This document shows, one piece after another, positions 46,269-55,492 of a stretch of DNA of 64,000 nucleotides (position 1 is the first letter of the stretch; the number at the start of each line of letters is the position of its first letter). Made by a program: the position numbers and the translations under genes. The stretch is from positions 3,474,482 to 3,538,481 of the forward strand of contig NZ_FSRA01000001.1 in assembly GCF_900129465.1 (NCBI RefSeq), given 5' to 3'. Under the pieces are notes generated by a model. It had not been told where the DNA came from, did not search any database, and saw only the letters and a program-made list of their open reading frames with translations. This DNA is from Chitinophaga niabensis (GTDB lineage Bacteria > Bacteroidota > Bacteroidia > Chitinophagales > Chitinophagaceae).

Positions 46269-46530
46269 TTCTACCAATAAAAAAAACCTGCGATCACCAA
46301 CCTCAACACTTTCAATTAACACGCACAGATTTGGTTCAGAAAAACGAACGCATGCAAACTAGCAAATCTTGTTAAAGGAGCAAAAGAAAATTTAACTTTT
46401 TTTTGATGATGTGTTAAGATGTACATCACATTTTGCAAAATAACATCATCGCATGAGAATATTATATAGGCTTCCACGTGATGCATCAACAAAAAAAATA
46501 TTGCTTTGTGTGCGCAATAAAATGTGCCGT

Positions 46531-46566
46531 AAATAAAAAGGACCGGCATTGCTGCCAGTCCCTTTT
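46531..46566 (-). terminator. Intrinsic terminator after the LacI gene
   Basis: AAAAGG-g-ACTGGCA pairs with TGCCGGT-CCTTTT (one bulge, one G-U) around a GCAA loop, then TTTTTATTT on the minus strand. Confidence 0.85.
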
Positions 46567-46585
46567 ACAGTATCTAAATTATGTA

Positions 46586-47623
46586 TTACCCGGCTACCAC
46601 TTTCACTCTTTTGCTGCAGCTTTCTCTTTTAATAAGTGTAGCGGGCAGCACTACCTGGTTTAGCTGGTGATTATTATCATTGAGTTCATTCATGAGCACC
46701 TGGATCAGGTTGCGGGCAATATCATGGATGGGTTGTGCCACACAGGTGATACTTGGTGTGTGAAGCCGGAAAAGATCGTGATCATCAAAGCTCACAAGCG
46801 CAATGTCCTCTCCTATTGTCATGCCCAATTGTTTTATGCTTTCGATGCCGTAAACGCCGAGGTAGTTGGTAGCGAAGAAAATGGCATCCAGGTCCGGGAT
46901 GGTTTTGATGAAATCCGAGATCTGGTCCACCGCCTGTTCCCGGGTACCGGAAAAAGGGATCTTTTTGAGCATTTTGCGGGGGAAGTTGGCCTGGTGTGCT
47001 TTCATGGCTGCGGTAAATCCGTTGAGCCGTTCCTTCATCTGGATCTGTTCAGAGGTGGTGGTCACCAGTGCTATTTTACTATATCCGAGCTTCAGGAGAT
47101 ATTCTGCAACATCATATCCTCCCTGGAAATTGTCTACCATCACATAATTGGTAGGGATCTGGGGAAGATAACGGTCCATCAGCACCATGGGCTTCCGGGC
47201 GTTCTTGAGCATTTCTATCTCCTTATCCAGGTTGGGCGTGGGGGTGATGATATATCCATCCACCTGGCGGTATTCCAATACTTCCAGGAGGCCTTTGGCT
47301 TTGGCGAGATTGTCTTCCGTGCTGCCGTACAGTACCTTATAACCGAATTTATCCGCTTCTTCCTCCACGATCTTGGCCACATTGGCAAAGAAGTTGTTGG
47401 CGATGTCTTCCACGATAAGGCCGATGGTTTTGGTTTTGCCGGTGCGCAGGCCTCTTGCCAGCTGGTTTGGCTTATATTTCAGTTTGGCAGCCAGTTTCAG
47501 GATCTTTTTGCTCACCTGCTCACTGATCCGCTTTTCCTTGGCTTTGCCATTGAGGACAAAGGAGACCGTTGTGGGAGATACCCCTGCCTGTTTTGCAATA
47601 TCTTTGATTGATATACCTTTCAT
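46586..47623 (-). CDS. LacI family transcriptional regulator
   Basis: 345 residues. N-terminal LacI helix-turn-helix (SIKDIAKQAGVSPTTVSFVLNGKAKEKRIS) with hinge helix (YKPNQLARGLRTGKTKTIGLIV). The periplasmic-binding-protein-like effector domain spans about 60-335 (IFFATNYLGVYGIESIKQLG, ALVSFDDHDLF). It probably represses the downstream SusCD pair and its own gene, since a palindrome lies 16 bp before its start and a related site lies before SusC. The effector is presumably a sugar, but its identity is unknown. Confidence 0.93.
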   Translation of the reverse strand: MKGISIKDIAKQAGVSPTTVSFVLNGKAKEKRISEQVSKKILKLAAKLKYKPNQLARGLRTGKTKTIGLIVEDIANNFFANVAKIVEEEADKFGYKVLYGSTEDNLAKAKGLLEVLEYRQVDGYIITPTPNLDKEIEMLKNARKPMVLMDRYLPQIPTNYVMVDNFQGGYDVAEYLLKLGYSKIALVTTTSEQIQMKERLNGFTAAMKAHQANFPRKMLKKIPFSGTREQAVDQISDFIKTIPDLDAIFFATNYLGVYGIESIKQLGMTIGEDIALVSFDDHDLFRLHTPSITCVAQPIHDIARNLIQVLMNELNDNNHQLNQVVLPATLIKRESCSKRVKVVAG

Positions 47624-47638
47624 GTGAGTTTATAGGTC

Positions 47639-47658
47639 GTGCTTAATCGATTTAGCAC
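47639..47658. promoter_or_regulatory. LacI-type operator at the LacI gene
   Basis: GTGCTTAATCGATTTAGCAC is a 20-bp palindrome with a single mismatched pair and a central CG, the geometry of LacI-family operators. It sits 16-35 bp before the LacI start, just after a TACCTTG that could be a degenerate -7 box. Confidence 0.65.
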
Positions 47659-47840
47659 AGACAAGGTACGGAAAAAAACATAAAACCAAAAAGAATTTGG
47701 GGGCTAGATACCCTTAGATGGGGGCTTGAGCGGGAAAAACCCTTCCCGGGAAGCCCGGGATTGCCAGCCGGAAAAAAAGTTTACAATATTCTGAAGATAT
47801 TAGGCCGGACTAGTATTTTTTTAACTTAAATTTAATAATT

Positions 47841-47879
47841 TGGCAAAATAGAATTTAAAATGGCAGAATTCCGTTGCCA
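47841..47879. promoter_or_regulatory. TGGCA repeats upstream of the AraC gene
   Basis: TGGCA occurs at 47841 and 47861 (20 bp apart, same face of the helix), and the second forms an inverted repeat with TGCCA at 47875-47879. Direct repeats near 21 bp are usual for AraC-type regulators, so this may be an autoregulatory site. Confidence 0.3.
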
Positions 47880-47915
47880 GCTTTTTCATAGGACTAAAAC
47901 AATCAAGGAAGCAAT

Positions 47916-48791
47916 ATGAAACCCATTCTGATAAAAGTGGGAGCCTTTGCCGACAACCAGATCACTATTATTGAACGTTGTGATCCGCATTTTAATACGC
48001 CTTTCCATTTTCATCCCGAATGTGAACTGGTGTATGTTACCGAGAGTCATGGTAAGCGGATCGTGGGGGACAGCATTGAAAGCTTTGACGTAGGAGATAT
48101 GGTATTCCTCGGGCCTAATATTCCACATGTGTGGTATAACGACGAGGGGTATCATAAAAATGACGAATCGCTGAAGGCACGCTCCGTGGTGATCTATTTC
48201 CCTAAGGACATCTTTGGCGACAAATTTTATGGTTTACCGGAAACCAAGGCCCTTACCGACCTTTTTCATCGTGCCCAACGTGGGATGAAGATCATTGGCA
48301 ATACGCAGGAGACTTTGCGTAGTGAGATATTGTCCCTTCCTAAAAAAGAGGGGTTGGAGCGGATCATTGCTTTGCTGCAGATCCTGAAAACCCTTTCTGA
48401 AACGAAGGATTGTTATTACCTGGCCAGTACGGGGTATTCACATGCTTATAATGTAAAAGATAATCATAAGATAGATGAGGTATTCAAATATGTGATGAAC
48501 AACTTCTCCAAGGAGATCTCCCTGCAGGATGTTGCGAGTATCACTAATCTGTCGCCACAGTCTTTCTGCCGCTTTTTCAAGAACAGAACGAAGAAGTCTT
48601 TTGTGCAGTTCCTGAATGAAGTGAGGATCGGGCATGCTTGCAAGCGGTTGACGGAGGAGGATTGGTCTATTGCTGAGATTGCGTATTCGTGCGGGTTTAA
48701 GAACCTCTCGAACTTTAACCGGTTCTTTAAGGAGATAGTAGGCAAAACGCCGAAGGAGTATAAGAATGAATTGCGGTTAAAGGAGAATTAG
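47916..48791 (+). CDS. AraC family transcriptional regulator with cupin domain
   Basis: 291 residues. The N-terminal cupin-like sensor (HFNTPFHFHPECELVYVTESHGKRIVGD...GDMVFLGPNIPHVWYND) usually binds a sugar or similar ligand. The C-terminal domain has two helix-turn-helices: ISLQDVASITNLSPQSFCRFFKNRTKKSF and SIAEIAYSCGFKNLSNFNRFFKEIVGKTPKEY. It is divergent from the LacI gene, so it may co-control nearby SusCD genes; that link is positional only. A clear terminator follows. Confidence 0.92.
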   Translation: MKPILIKVGAFADNQITIIERCDPHFNTPFHFHPECELVYVTESHGKRIVGDSIESFDVGDMVFLGPNIPHVWYNDEGYHKNDESLKARSVVIYFPKDIFGDKFYGLPETKALTDLFHRAQRGMKIIGNTQETLRSEILSLPKKEGLERIIALLQILKTLSETKDCYYLASTGYSHAYNVKDNHKIDEVFKYVMNNFSKEISLQDVASITNLSPQSFCRFFKNRTKKSFVQFLNEVRIGHACKRLTEEDWSIAEIAYSCGFKNLSNFNRFFKEIVGKTPKEYKNELRLKEN

Positions 48792-48812
48792 CATTTATCA
48801 ACCAAAGATAGA

Positions 48813-48844
48813 AGGCGTAGCATGATAATGCTGCGCTTTTTTTT
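48813..48844 (+). terminator. Intrinsic terminator after the AraC gene
   Basis: GCGTAGCAT, loop GATA, ATGCTGCGC (9 bp, one G-U), followed by eight Ts on the plus strand, 23 bp past the stop. Confidence 0.9.
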
Positions 48845-48851
48845 GCAGAAG

Positions 48852-48910
48852 CCTTGCCGCGCAGCAGCGGGCGGAGGGTTTTCTTTTTTGGAGGAGGGGC
48901 GTTTTTTTAT
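48852..48910 (+). repeat. Dispersed intergenic repeat, copy B
   Basis: TTGCCGCGCAGCAGCGGGCG, GAGGG, T-rich run, GGAGGAGGGGCGTTTTTTTA. It matches copy A along its whole length with few changes and the same orientation. It comes just after the AraC terminator, so a second terminator role is not needed here. The surrounding 48792-49111 holds only terminators, this repeat and a GCCGTTG/CAACGGC hairpin. Confidence 0.7.
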
Positions 48911-49050
48911 TACCAGGAGCGGGTAACCGGTAAAAAAAGATATTCCTTGTTTATTGAAAAATAGCGAACAAGCCGTTGAAGTGAGTGACACAACGGCGGC
49001 TGAGGAATGAACAAAAGCTGACTACATAAAAATTATCCTTGCACTTAAAT

Positions 49051-49077
49051 AAATAAAGCCGGCCCAAAAGGGCCGGC
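49051..49077 (-). terminator. Terminator after SusCD pair 2
   Basis: GCCGGCCC / GGGCCGGC with an AAAA loop, followed on the minus strand by TTTATTT, 34 bp past the SusD stop. Confidence 0.75.
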
Positions 49078-49111
49078 CGTTCATAGTTAGATGAGCTATG
49101 TCTATTTATTG

Positions 49112-50728
49112 TTATGGTTTGTCCCACCAGAGACGGGTTCCCCCGTTATCCGGACCACCTAGTAAAGTAATGGCTCTTTCAACACCTTTCGCGTTTGTGG
49201 CATACTCAGGGATCACGAAATTGATGCGGCGAACAAATGTGGCAGTAGGAATTTTTCCTCCGCTGTTGTTCACTACTACCGGGAATAGTTTAGGATAACC
49301 GGTACGGCGGAATTCCGTCCATGCCTCCTGCCCTTCCGGGAACATCGCGATCCATTTTTGCGTGATGATGCGCTCCAGCTTTCTTGCAGGGGCATCTCCT
49401 TCTTCCCAACGGATAGTAACCGTGCTGAGATAAGGATCTCCGGCTGGTACGTTGTTGGCTGCATTTTTCAGATCTGTATATGGTGCTGCTTTGCTTGTAT
49501 TATCCAAAAGGTAAGCTGCCGCCTGGCCTCCAATAGCATATTGATCAAAAGAGGTTTTTACACCATTCTCATAATTGGTGGCAGCTGATCCTGCACCTGC
49601 CCAGCCATTTAAAGCAGCTTCCGCTTTCAGGAACCATACTTCTGCAGCAGTCATTAACTGCATCTTTGAAGGGAAAGTTGCCAGCCTGGAATAATCTTCA
49701 TACATCTTGGAAGGCAATGCAATACCTGTTCTTACACCTTTGTAACCATCGGGTTTAGCCACAGCGGTTTTGAAGTATAATTTGATCCGTGGATCGTTGT
49801 ACCCTGTGAGGATAGATTCCATGGGAGCCCCCATCCTGATATCGTTCCAGCTATCGCTGAAAGCGTTGTAGGGATGTTCAACGGGTGCAATGTTGATGCG
49901 TGCATCATCAGCAGGTACTGTCATCAGTCCAACAGGGTTTGACAATGCGGCTTCTCCTTCCAGTTTCGCTTTTGCGGGATCCACTTTTGCGATGCGGATA
50001 GCGAGGCGTAAACGCAGGGAATTGGCAAATTTGATCCATGGTTTGTATGACCCGTCGTACATGAGATCAAATTTGGAGAAGGGTTTCAGCGGATCATTCG
50101 CCAATGGTGTTAAAGTAGTGATGGCTGAATTGAGGTCTGCGAAAAATGCATAGTAGGCATCTTTCTGAGAATCATAATCGATGCTTTTATCTGGATTAAT
50201 AACACCAAATTTGGTGTAGATAATCGGGCCGTACACATCACTTATACGATGCATGGTAGCCACTTTCAGGATCAGTAACCAGGCTTTGAAATCAGCGAAT
50301 TCATTACCGGCTACTTTCATGATACGGCTGGCGATGGGCATTACAGCAATGTTTGGCGCATCGATGTAAGAACCATAAGCGCATCCCCACATTACCTGGT
50401 TCCAGCCATCTATGAGGTTATAGGTAGAATTGTTGTTACCGAAGTTTCCGAATGGACCGGGAACACCCATATAACCGGAGAAGATATCTCCCTGCAGGTT
50501 CTGTTGTACCTGCATTACCCAACCTGGTTGTACGGCGAATATGTTGAATTGTATCTGGCGGAATGGTTCACCGACTAATCTGAAATCTGCTTTCAGTTCG
50601 TCTCTGGTCATTCCGTATGGATTTGTATTGATACGCTCGAAATCTTTTGTACAGGAACCGAGCAAAATGCTACTCAATCCTGCTATAGCCAGACTCCGGG
50701 TAAGTTTGTATTTAAACGTTCTCATCAT
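49112..50728 (-). CDS. SusD/RagB family lipoprotein (pair 2)
   Basis: 538 residues. Lipobox ILLGSCTKDFERINTNPYGMT, so surface lipoprotein after outer-membrane transfer. SusD-like helices (FKAWLLILKVATMHRISDVYGPIIYTKFG, WIKFANSLRLRLAIRIAKVDPAKAK) are visible. The end is GGTRLWWDKP, the same closing motif as pair 1. It is 28 bp after its SusC. Sequence divergence from pair 1 suggests a different ligand. It is the last gene of a sigma-FecR-SusC-SusD series. Confidence 0.92.
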   Translation of the reverse strand: MMRTFKYKLTRSLAIAGLSSILLGSCTKDFERINTNPYGMTRDELKADFRLVGEPFRQIQFNIFAVQPGWVMQVQQNLQGDIFSGYMGVPGPFGNFGNNNSTYNLIDGWNQVMWGCAYGSYIDAPNIAVMPIASRIMKVAGNEFADFKAWLLILKVATMHRISDVYGPIIYTKFGVINPDKSIDYDSQKDAYYAFFADLNSAITTLTPLANDPLKPFSKFDLMYDGSYKPWIKFANSLRLRLAIRIAKVDPAKAKLEGEAALSNPVGLMTVPADDARINIAPVEHPYNAFSDSWNDIRMGAPMESILTGYNDPRIKLYFKTAVAKPDGYKGVRTGIALPSKMYEDYSRLATFPSKMQLMTAAEVWFLKAEAALNGWAGAGSAATNYENGVKTSFDQYAIGGQAAAYLLDNTSKAAPYTDLKNAANNVPAGDPYLSTVTIRWEEGDAPARKLERIITQKWIAMFPEGQEAWTEFRRTGYPKLFPVVVNNSGGKIPTATFVRRINFVIPEYATNAKGVERAITLLGGPDNGGTRLWWDKP

Positions 50729-50756
50729 TGTAAGTTTTTTGTTGTCAATACTTCTC

Positions 50757-53700
50757 TTATAGTCCTACTTTCAGGCTTGCTCCGAAACTGCGTGTGGCAG
50801 GCTGGCCAAAAACATCTATACCTTGTAAGGTGTTGTTACCACCAGCACTTACTTCGGGATCAAATGGCGCATCATTCTTGAAGAAGAACAGGTTGCGGCC
50901 AATGATGCCGATCTGCAGGTTACGGATGTGTTTGGATTTAACGGGTATCCTATAGCTGAGTGCCAATTCGCGTAAACGGATATTAGTTGCATCGTACATG
51001 TAGAATTCGCCTACACCTGCGCGGCCACCGATGGCCTGATAGAATTTCTTGGCGTCCAGTTTGCCGGTGAAAGGTTTACCATCCTGCGTTACTGCATTCA
51101 GGCTTACACCTCCGTTATCTCTTGCCTGTGCGGTAGCTTCGCTTACGCCGTAACCATCCAGGATGGCTTGTGTCATGCTCATTACTTTACCGCCAAAACG
51201 GCCATCGATCAGGAAGCTGAGTGAGAAACCTTTGTAGTCGAAGGTGTTGTTCCAGCCAAGGTTGAATTTGGGATTGGGATTACCTACCACATAAAAACTA
51301 CTGTTAGCATTGGCAGCAACACTATCCTCTACATTATCTCCGGCAGCATTCAGGATGAAGGCACCTTGTGCGTTACGACGAAGGGTACGATTAGTGTAGA
51401 TATCACCCCACGCGCCACCTTCCTGGATAAAGGAACCATACATATTGGAACCGAACTGTGTTAACTGAAAACGGGCGGTAGCATCTGCTCCTGCAATGTT
51501 TTCGTCAGACAGTTTGATAACGGTGTTTTTATTGGTGGAAAAGTTGATGTTTGAGGTCCAGGTGAAATCTTTGCTTTTTACCGGCACTACGGTTACCATG
51601 GCTTCAATCCCCTTGTTCTGGATATTACCCATGTTCACATAATATACCTGGTAGCCACTGGCGGGTTGTGCCCCAACCTCCATGTATTGTTTGAAGTTGT
51701 TGTTCTTGTAAAAGGTGAGGTCGAGAGAAAGCCTGTCATTCAGCAAGCGTACATCAAGGCCGGCTTCGATGGAACGGTTATCTTCCGGTTCCAGGAAAGT
51801 GCCTGGGTATGGTGCACGGAGGTTGGAGTTCAATTCATGACGGCCACCTACGATCTGCATGTTAAAGTCCGATGGGCGGGAGAAATAAGGTTGTACTTCG
51901 TTACCTACTCTTGCATAAGAGAACCTTACTTTAGCAAAGTTGATGGCTTCCGGGAGTTTCACCATTTCACTGATCACAGCCGTAACACCTGCTGAGTAGT
52001 AGAAGTAACCGCTCTTTTCTTTCGGTGTGAATGCGAGTGTGCTGGACCAGTCGTTACGACCTGTAATGTCCAGGAAGAGATAGTCGTTGAGACCTAATTG
52101 CACGTTACCAAAAACTGCTTGTGTTTGTTTCTGATCCACACTCCTGATCTGTGTTAAAGCAGTGGGATCGATATTGGTTAACTGGAATTTGTTGGCATAT
52201 ACCAATCCGGGATTGGAACTCCAGTTCACATCGGAAAGTACTCTGTCGTGCGCTTTCAGATCTGTGATGCTGGAACCCAGGTTACCACTGATACTCAGAC
52301 GCTCGCTGAGTTTTTTATTGGCAGAGAGAATTACATCACCATACAACTGGGTGTTAAACTCTCTTTCATAAGTATAACGGCCATTGGTGGGTGCGAGTGT
52401 AGCTTGTGTGCTGGCAAAGGCTTTCAGTTCATACTCGTCGTAACTTTTATCAAAGCTACCACGCGCCTGTACGCTTAACCAATCCAGCAGCTGGTATTTG
52501 AGGGAGAGAGAAGCCATACCACGGTTACGCATTTCCGTCCGCTGGTTCCTGTTCAGGATCCAGTATGGGTTCTGCTGGTCCGCGTCACCTGCCCATCCTT
52601 TTTCGCTGTTGATGTTCCACCAGTCCTGCAGTGGCATGTTCCTTCCTTTATCGAAGTATTCGTATGTTTTATACTTATCGAAATCAATACCGCGGGGCAA
52701 TAAGTACAAGCCGGTGAGCGGGTTGAAATAAAGCCCTACACCCGGCCTGTTCCTTGCGTTCTGTGCGAGGAAGGTGATGTTTGCATCTACCGTTAATTTA
52801 TCGTTGAGCAGCTTCAGGGTTTCGCGGAAATTGAAGGTATGCCTGTTGAGCTTTGCAGTAGGAATGATGCCTTTGCTGCTGGTATTGGAGTAGGAGAAAT
52901 AGGACTGAGCAATTTCGTTACCGCCGCTGAGTGCAATACTATTGGTATAAGTTGAACCTGTGTTGAAAAAATCTTTTGCGTGTTCCTTTGCGTTGGAAAT
53001 TTTAGGGCCCCAGCTCTGGTTGTCGCCAGGCCCTGAGCCTCCGGGTGTTTGACCGTACCTGTATTGCAGATCAGGTAATAAGAATGGTGATTCGAAAGTA
53101 GCGTCTGAAGAAAAGTCGATCCTGGTTCTTCCTGCGCGGCCTTTTTTGGTGGTGATGATGATCACACCATTTGCGGCCTGGCTTCCATATAAAGCAGCTG
53201 CAGAAGCACCTTTCAGGATATTGATGGTTTCAATATCGTCCGGATTGATATTGGAGATACCGTCTCCACCATCACGGCCGGCGCCACTCTGGATATCAGA
53301 AGACTGGCCGAATGAGTTGGCTGGCTGGGAAGGAGAAAAGTTGGCTAATGGCACCCCGTCTATGATGTACAGGGGTTGATTTTCGCGGGTGGATTTGTTA
53401 CCGCGCATGATCACGCGGGCGGTTCCGCCAAGGCCTGAGGCACTGCGGCCAATTGTTACACCGGCAGCTTTACCAGCCAGGCTGTTGATCACGTTCACAT
53501 CTTTCACGCGGGAAAGATCTTCGTTGTTCAATTGTTGGGTAGAGTAAGTGAGTTCTTTGGATTTACGTTGAATACCCAAAGCGGTTACAACAAATTCACT
53601 GAGGGAACGGCTGTTCTCTTCCAGAACTACGTCATATACGTCACCACTACCAACAGCTACTTCCTGACTGGTAAACCCCAAAAAACGAAATACCAGGATG

Positions 53701-54227
53701 TCGCCGGGATTGGCGGTTAATACAAAATTGCCGTTGGCCTGGGTTTGGGTACCCCTGTTAGTGTTTTTGATCACAACTGTTACGCCGGGAAGGCCGGCAC
53801 CTTTCGCGTCCTTTACAGTACCGCGGATCTCTTTTTCAGCTAAATTGCCACCGTTCATCAGGGTAACGGTAGTTAACGATCCGTTATGTTGTTCCTGATT
53901 TACTATGATTTTACTGTTTTTTCTCGTAAATTTCAGTCCGGTTTGTTCCGCGAGCAGTGCCAGCACCTCATCAATGGGTTGCTTCACACAGTTCAGGTTA
54001 ATCTTCTTTTTGAGATTCAGATCGGATTTGTCGTAATGGAAACTGAGCCCTGTTTTCGAGGAAATTTCAGTAAACACCTCTTCCATGTTCTTATTCCTGA
54101 CCTGGATGGTGAGACTGACGTTTTTAGTATCCTGCGACTCGGCATTAGCACTGGCGGTGTAAGGAGCCGCCAGTGTAATGGCCAACGCAAGAGTCACTAG
54201 TGATAGAAGGCGTAAGCATTTTTTCAT
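50757..54227 (-). CDS. SusC/RagA family TonB-linked transporter with STN domain (pair 2)
   Basis: 1,156 residues. Signal peptide (YTASANA), then an STN domain (about 38-115: LTIQVRNKNMEEVFTEISSKTGLSFHYDKSDLN...GLKFTRKNSKIIV), which in FecA-type systems contacts the anti-sigma factor. A regulatory-like domain (EIRGTVKDAKGAGLPGVTVVIKNT), the plug (VINSLAGKAAGVTIGRSASG...PLYIIDGVPLANF...GASAAALYGSQAANGVIIITTKKG) and the barrel follow. It starts 4 bp after the fecR stop. Substrate unknown. Confidence 0.94.
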   Translation of the reverse strand: MKKCLRLLSLVTLALAITLAAPYTASANAESQDTKNVSLTIQVRNKNMEEVFTEISSKTGLSFHYDKSDLNLKKKINLNCVKQPIDEVLALLAEQTGLKFTRKNSKIIVNQEQHNGSLTTVTLMNGGNLAEKEIRGTVKDAKGAGLPGVTVVIKNTNRGTQTQANGNFVLTANPGDILVFRFLGFTSQEVAVGSGDVYDVVLEENSRSLSEFVVTALGIQRKSKELTYSTQQLNNEDLSRVKDVNVINSLAGKAAGVTIGRSASGLGGTARVIMRGNKSTRENQPLYIIDGVPLANFSPSQPANSFGQSSDIQSGAGRDGGDGISNINPDDIETINILKGASAAALYGSQAANGVIIITTKKGRAGRTRIDFSSDATFESPFLLPDLQYRYGQTPGGSGPGDNQSWGPKISNAKEHAKDFFNTGSTYTNSIALSGGNEIAQSYFSYSNTSSKGIIPTAKLNRHTFNFRETLKLLNDKLTVDANITFLAQNARNRPGVGLYFNPLTGLYLLPRGIDFDKYKTYEYFDKGRNMPLQDWWNINSEKGWAGDADQQNPYWILNRNQRTEMRNRGMASLSLKYQLLDWLSVQARGSFDKSYDEYELKAFASTQATLAPTNGRYTYEREFNTQLYGDVILSANKKLSERLSISGNLGSSITDLKAHDRVLSDVNWSSNPGLVYANKFQLTNIDPTALTQIRSVDQKQTQAVFGNVQLGLNDYLFLDITGRNDWSSTLAFTPKEKSGYFYYSAGVTAVISEMVKLPEAINFAKVRFSYARVGNEVQPYFSRPSDFNMQIVGGRHELNSNLRAPYPGTFLEPEDNRSIEAGLDVRLLNDRLSLDLTFYKNNNFKQYMEVGAQPASGYQVYYVNMGNIQNKGIEAMVTVVPVKSKDFTWTSNINFSTNKNTVIKLSDENIAGADATARFQLTQFGSNMYGSFIQEGGAWGDIYTNRTLRRNAQGAFILNAAGDNVEDSVAANANSSFYVVGNPNPKFNLGWNNTFDYKGFSLSFLIDGRFGGKVMSMTQAILDGYGVSEATAQARDNGGVSLNAVTQDGKPFTGKLDAKKFYQAIGGRAGVGEFYMYDATNIRLRELALSYRIPVKSKHIRNLQIGIIGRNLFFFKNDAPFDPEVSAGGNNTLQGIDVFGQPATRSFGASLKVGL

Positions 54228-54231
54228 ACAT

Positions 54232-55260
54232 CTAGTTTTTGCATTTAAGGAAAATTGTGTCGTTCTTGATCGTGTAGCTTATGTTTTTAGTTAAACAAAT
54301 GGTTTCTATAATTTCCTGCAGATTCTCATCTTTAAAGAAGCCCGTGTAATTCCACTCTTTCGCTTCACATTCGTTGATCACGGTTACGTTGTACCTGTTC
54401 TCTATTTCATTCACCAGTTCATCATAGCTGGCATCTTTGAACACGAGGAATCCGTGTTTCCATCCTACGATATCGTCTTCTTTCTCAAAGGTGGTCTTAG
54501 CCATGCTGAGTGATACCTTGTCGTAACTCAAACGTTCGCTGGGGTTCAATATCACGGGGGCTTCACTCTTTGCGTGATCTATTTTCACTTTACCGGTGAG
54601 CAATGCCACGGTGATCTTCTTTTCTCTTGAATAAGCCCTGATGTTAAAGGAGGTACCTAATGCAGTGGTGGCGATATCTCCGCTGTGTACCACAAAAGGA
54701 TGTGCGGGGTCTTCGGCTACTTTGAAAAAGGCTTCTCCCTCATCCAGGTAAATGCTGCGGGTTTTGCCGGAGAATTTTTCAGGATAACGGACCCTTGAGG
54801 AGGAATTGACGATGATGGTGGAACCATCTGCCAGTACAACCTTTTCTGTGGAACCCTTAGTGGTGGAGACTTCTACGTAGCCATTCCGGATCACCTTGTT
54901 TGCTTTTACCACAGCAGATTGTACGGCTGGATGGAGTGGGTTTACAGGATGACTGGCAGGCATAGATCTGTATAGTAAGGTAAATGCTATCACTCCTGTG
55001 ATCATGGCAGCGGCGCCGGTATATATCCAGGGGCGCCAGTTCCTTTTGCGGACGGGCATTTCCACGATCGGTGTATTGATCTGGTCGTGGATGCGCATCC
55101 GGACCTCTTCCAGTTGTTCCTTGAGGAAATCGTCTTCGATCATGGCGGACCGGTGCTGATTGATGCTCGCAAACCATTGCTCGATGATCTTGATCTCTTC
55201 GGCAGTACACTTGTTTTGTGTATACCTTTCCAGGACTTTTTTGATCTGTTCAATATCCAC
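54232..55260 (-). CDS. FecR family anti-sigma factor (pair 2)
   Basis: 342 residues. Cytoplasmic N-terminus (VLERYTQNKCTAEEIKIIEQWFASI), membrane helix about 78-97. The periplasmic FecR domain is RYPEKFSGKTRSIYLDEGEAFFKVAEDPAHPFVVHSGDIATTALGTSFNIRAYS. The C-terminal DUF4974-like part (ASYDELVNEIENRYNVTVI...YTGFFKDENLQEIIETI) resembles an STN fold that can exchange with the transporter's STN. It relays SusC occupancy to the sigma factor. It lies 266 bp after the sigma stop, with two repeat copies between, and 4 bp before SusC. Confidence 0.93.
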   Translation of the reverse strand: MDIEQIKKVLERYTQNKCTAEEIKIIEQWFASINQHRSAMIEDDFLKEQLEEVRMRIHDQINTPIVEMPVRKRNWRPWIYTGAAAMITGVIAFTLLYRSMPASHPVNPLHPAVQSAVVKANKVIRNGYVEVSTTKGSTEKVVLADGSTIIVNSSSRVRYPEKFSGKTRSIYLDEGEAFFKVAEDPAHPFVVHSGDIATTALGTSFNIRAYSREKKITVALLTGKVKIDHAKSEAPVILNPSERLSYDKVSLSMAKTTFEKEDDIVGWKHGFLVFKDASYDELVNEIENRYNVTVINECEAKEWNYTGFFKDENLQEIIETICLTKNISYTIKNDTIFLKCKN

Positions 55261-55379
55261 TGCGGTAGTTTTTTAGTTGGTGATATAAAGGGAGTCGCGC
55301 GAGTGGATGGGAAGTACCATCTGTTTTTAAAATAAATGGAGGGGGTTGATCTTGAAGGGGTTGGAGGAAGGGGTTGGAG

Positions 55380-55435
55380 TTTGCCGCGCAGAAGAGGGCG
55401 GAGTTTTTTTCTTTTTGGGGAGAGAGTTCTTTTGA
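55380..55435 (+). repeat. Dispersed intergenic repeat, copy C
   Basis: TTGCCGCGCAGAAGAGGGCG, GAG, T-rich run, TTTTTGGGGAGAGAGTTC. Core positions 55382-55397 are identical to copy D 114 bp downstream. No plus-strand gene precedes it; on the minus strand it lies between sigma and fecR. Confidence 0.65.
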
Positions 55436-55492
55436 AGAAGGGGGTTGACTTTGAAGGGGTTGCTTTTGAAGGAGTTGGAGAATGGGTTTAGC

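Larger units (their letters stand above)
46030..46585. other. Non-coding region upstream of SusC pair 1
   Basis: 556 bp without a convincing gene. It holds a LacI-operator-like site (46248-46268), the LacI gene terminator (46531-46566) and several short inverted repeats. I see no exact TAnnTTTG promoter facing SusC; the leader may exceed 200 bases. A 77-codon minus-strand frame here has no recognisable features. Confidence 0.6.

Noticed and set aside
46391..46450. GATGATG...CATCATC and nearby ACATC/GATGT inverted repeats
   Set aside because: The pairs are short, AT-rich and overlap in several alternative ways; I could not single out a supported structure.
46316..46549. 77-codon minus-strand frame between SusC pair 1 and the LacI gene
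   Set aside because: No homology, signal or motif is visible, and it lies in a region with operator and terminator features.
47697..47780. GC-rich palindromes (CTTCCCGGGAAG and neighbours) between the LacI and AraC genes as a regulatory RNA
   Set aside because: Self-complementary short segments are present but there is no promoter, defined ends or partner to support an RNA gene.
48788..48991. 67-codon frame through repeat copy B
   Set aside because: Its KKENPPPAAARQ stretch is the translated repeat, matching KNKKPPPSAARQ from copy A; this is repeat DNA, not a gene.
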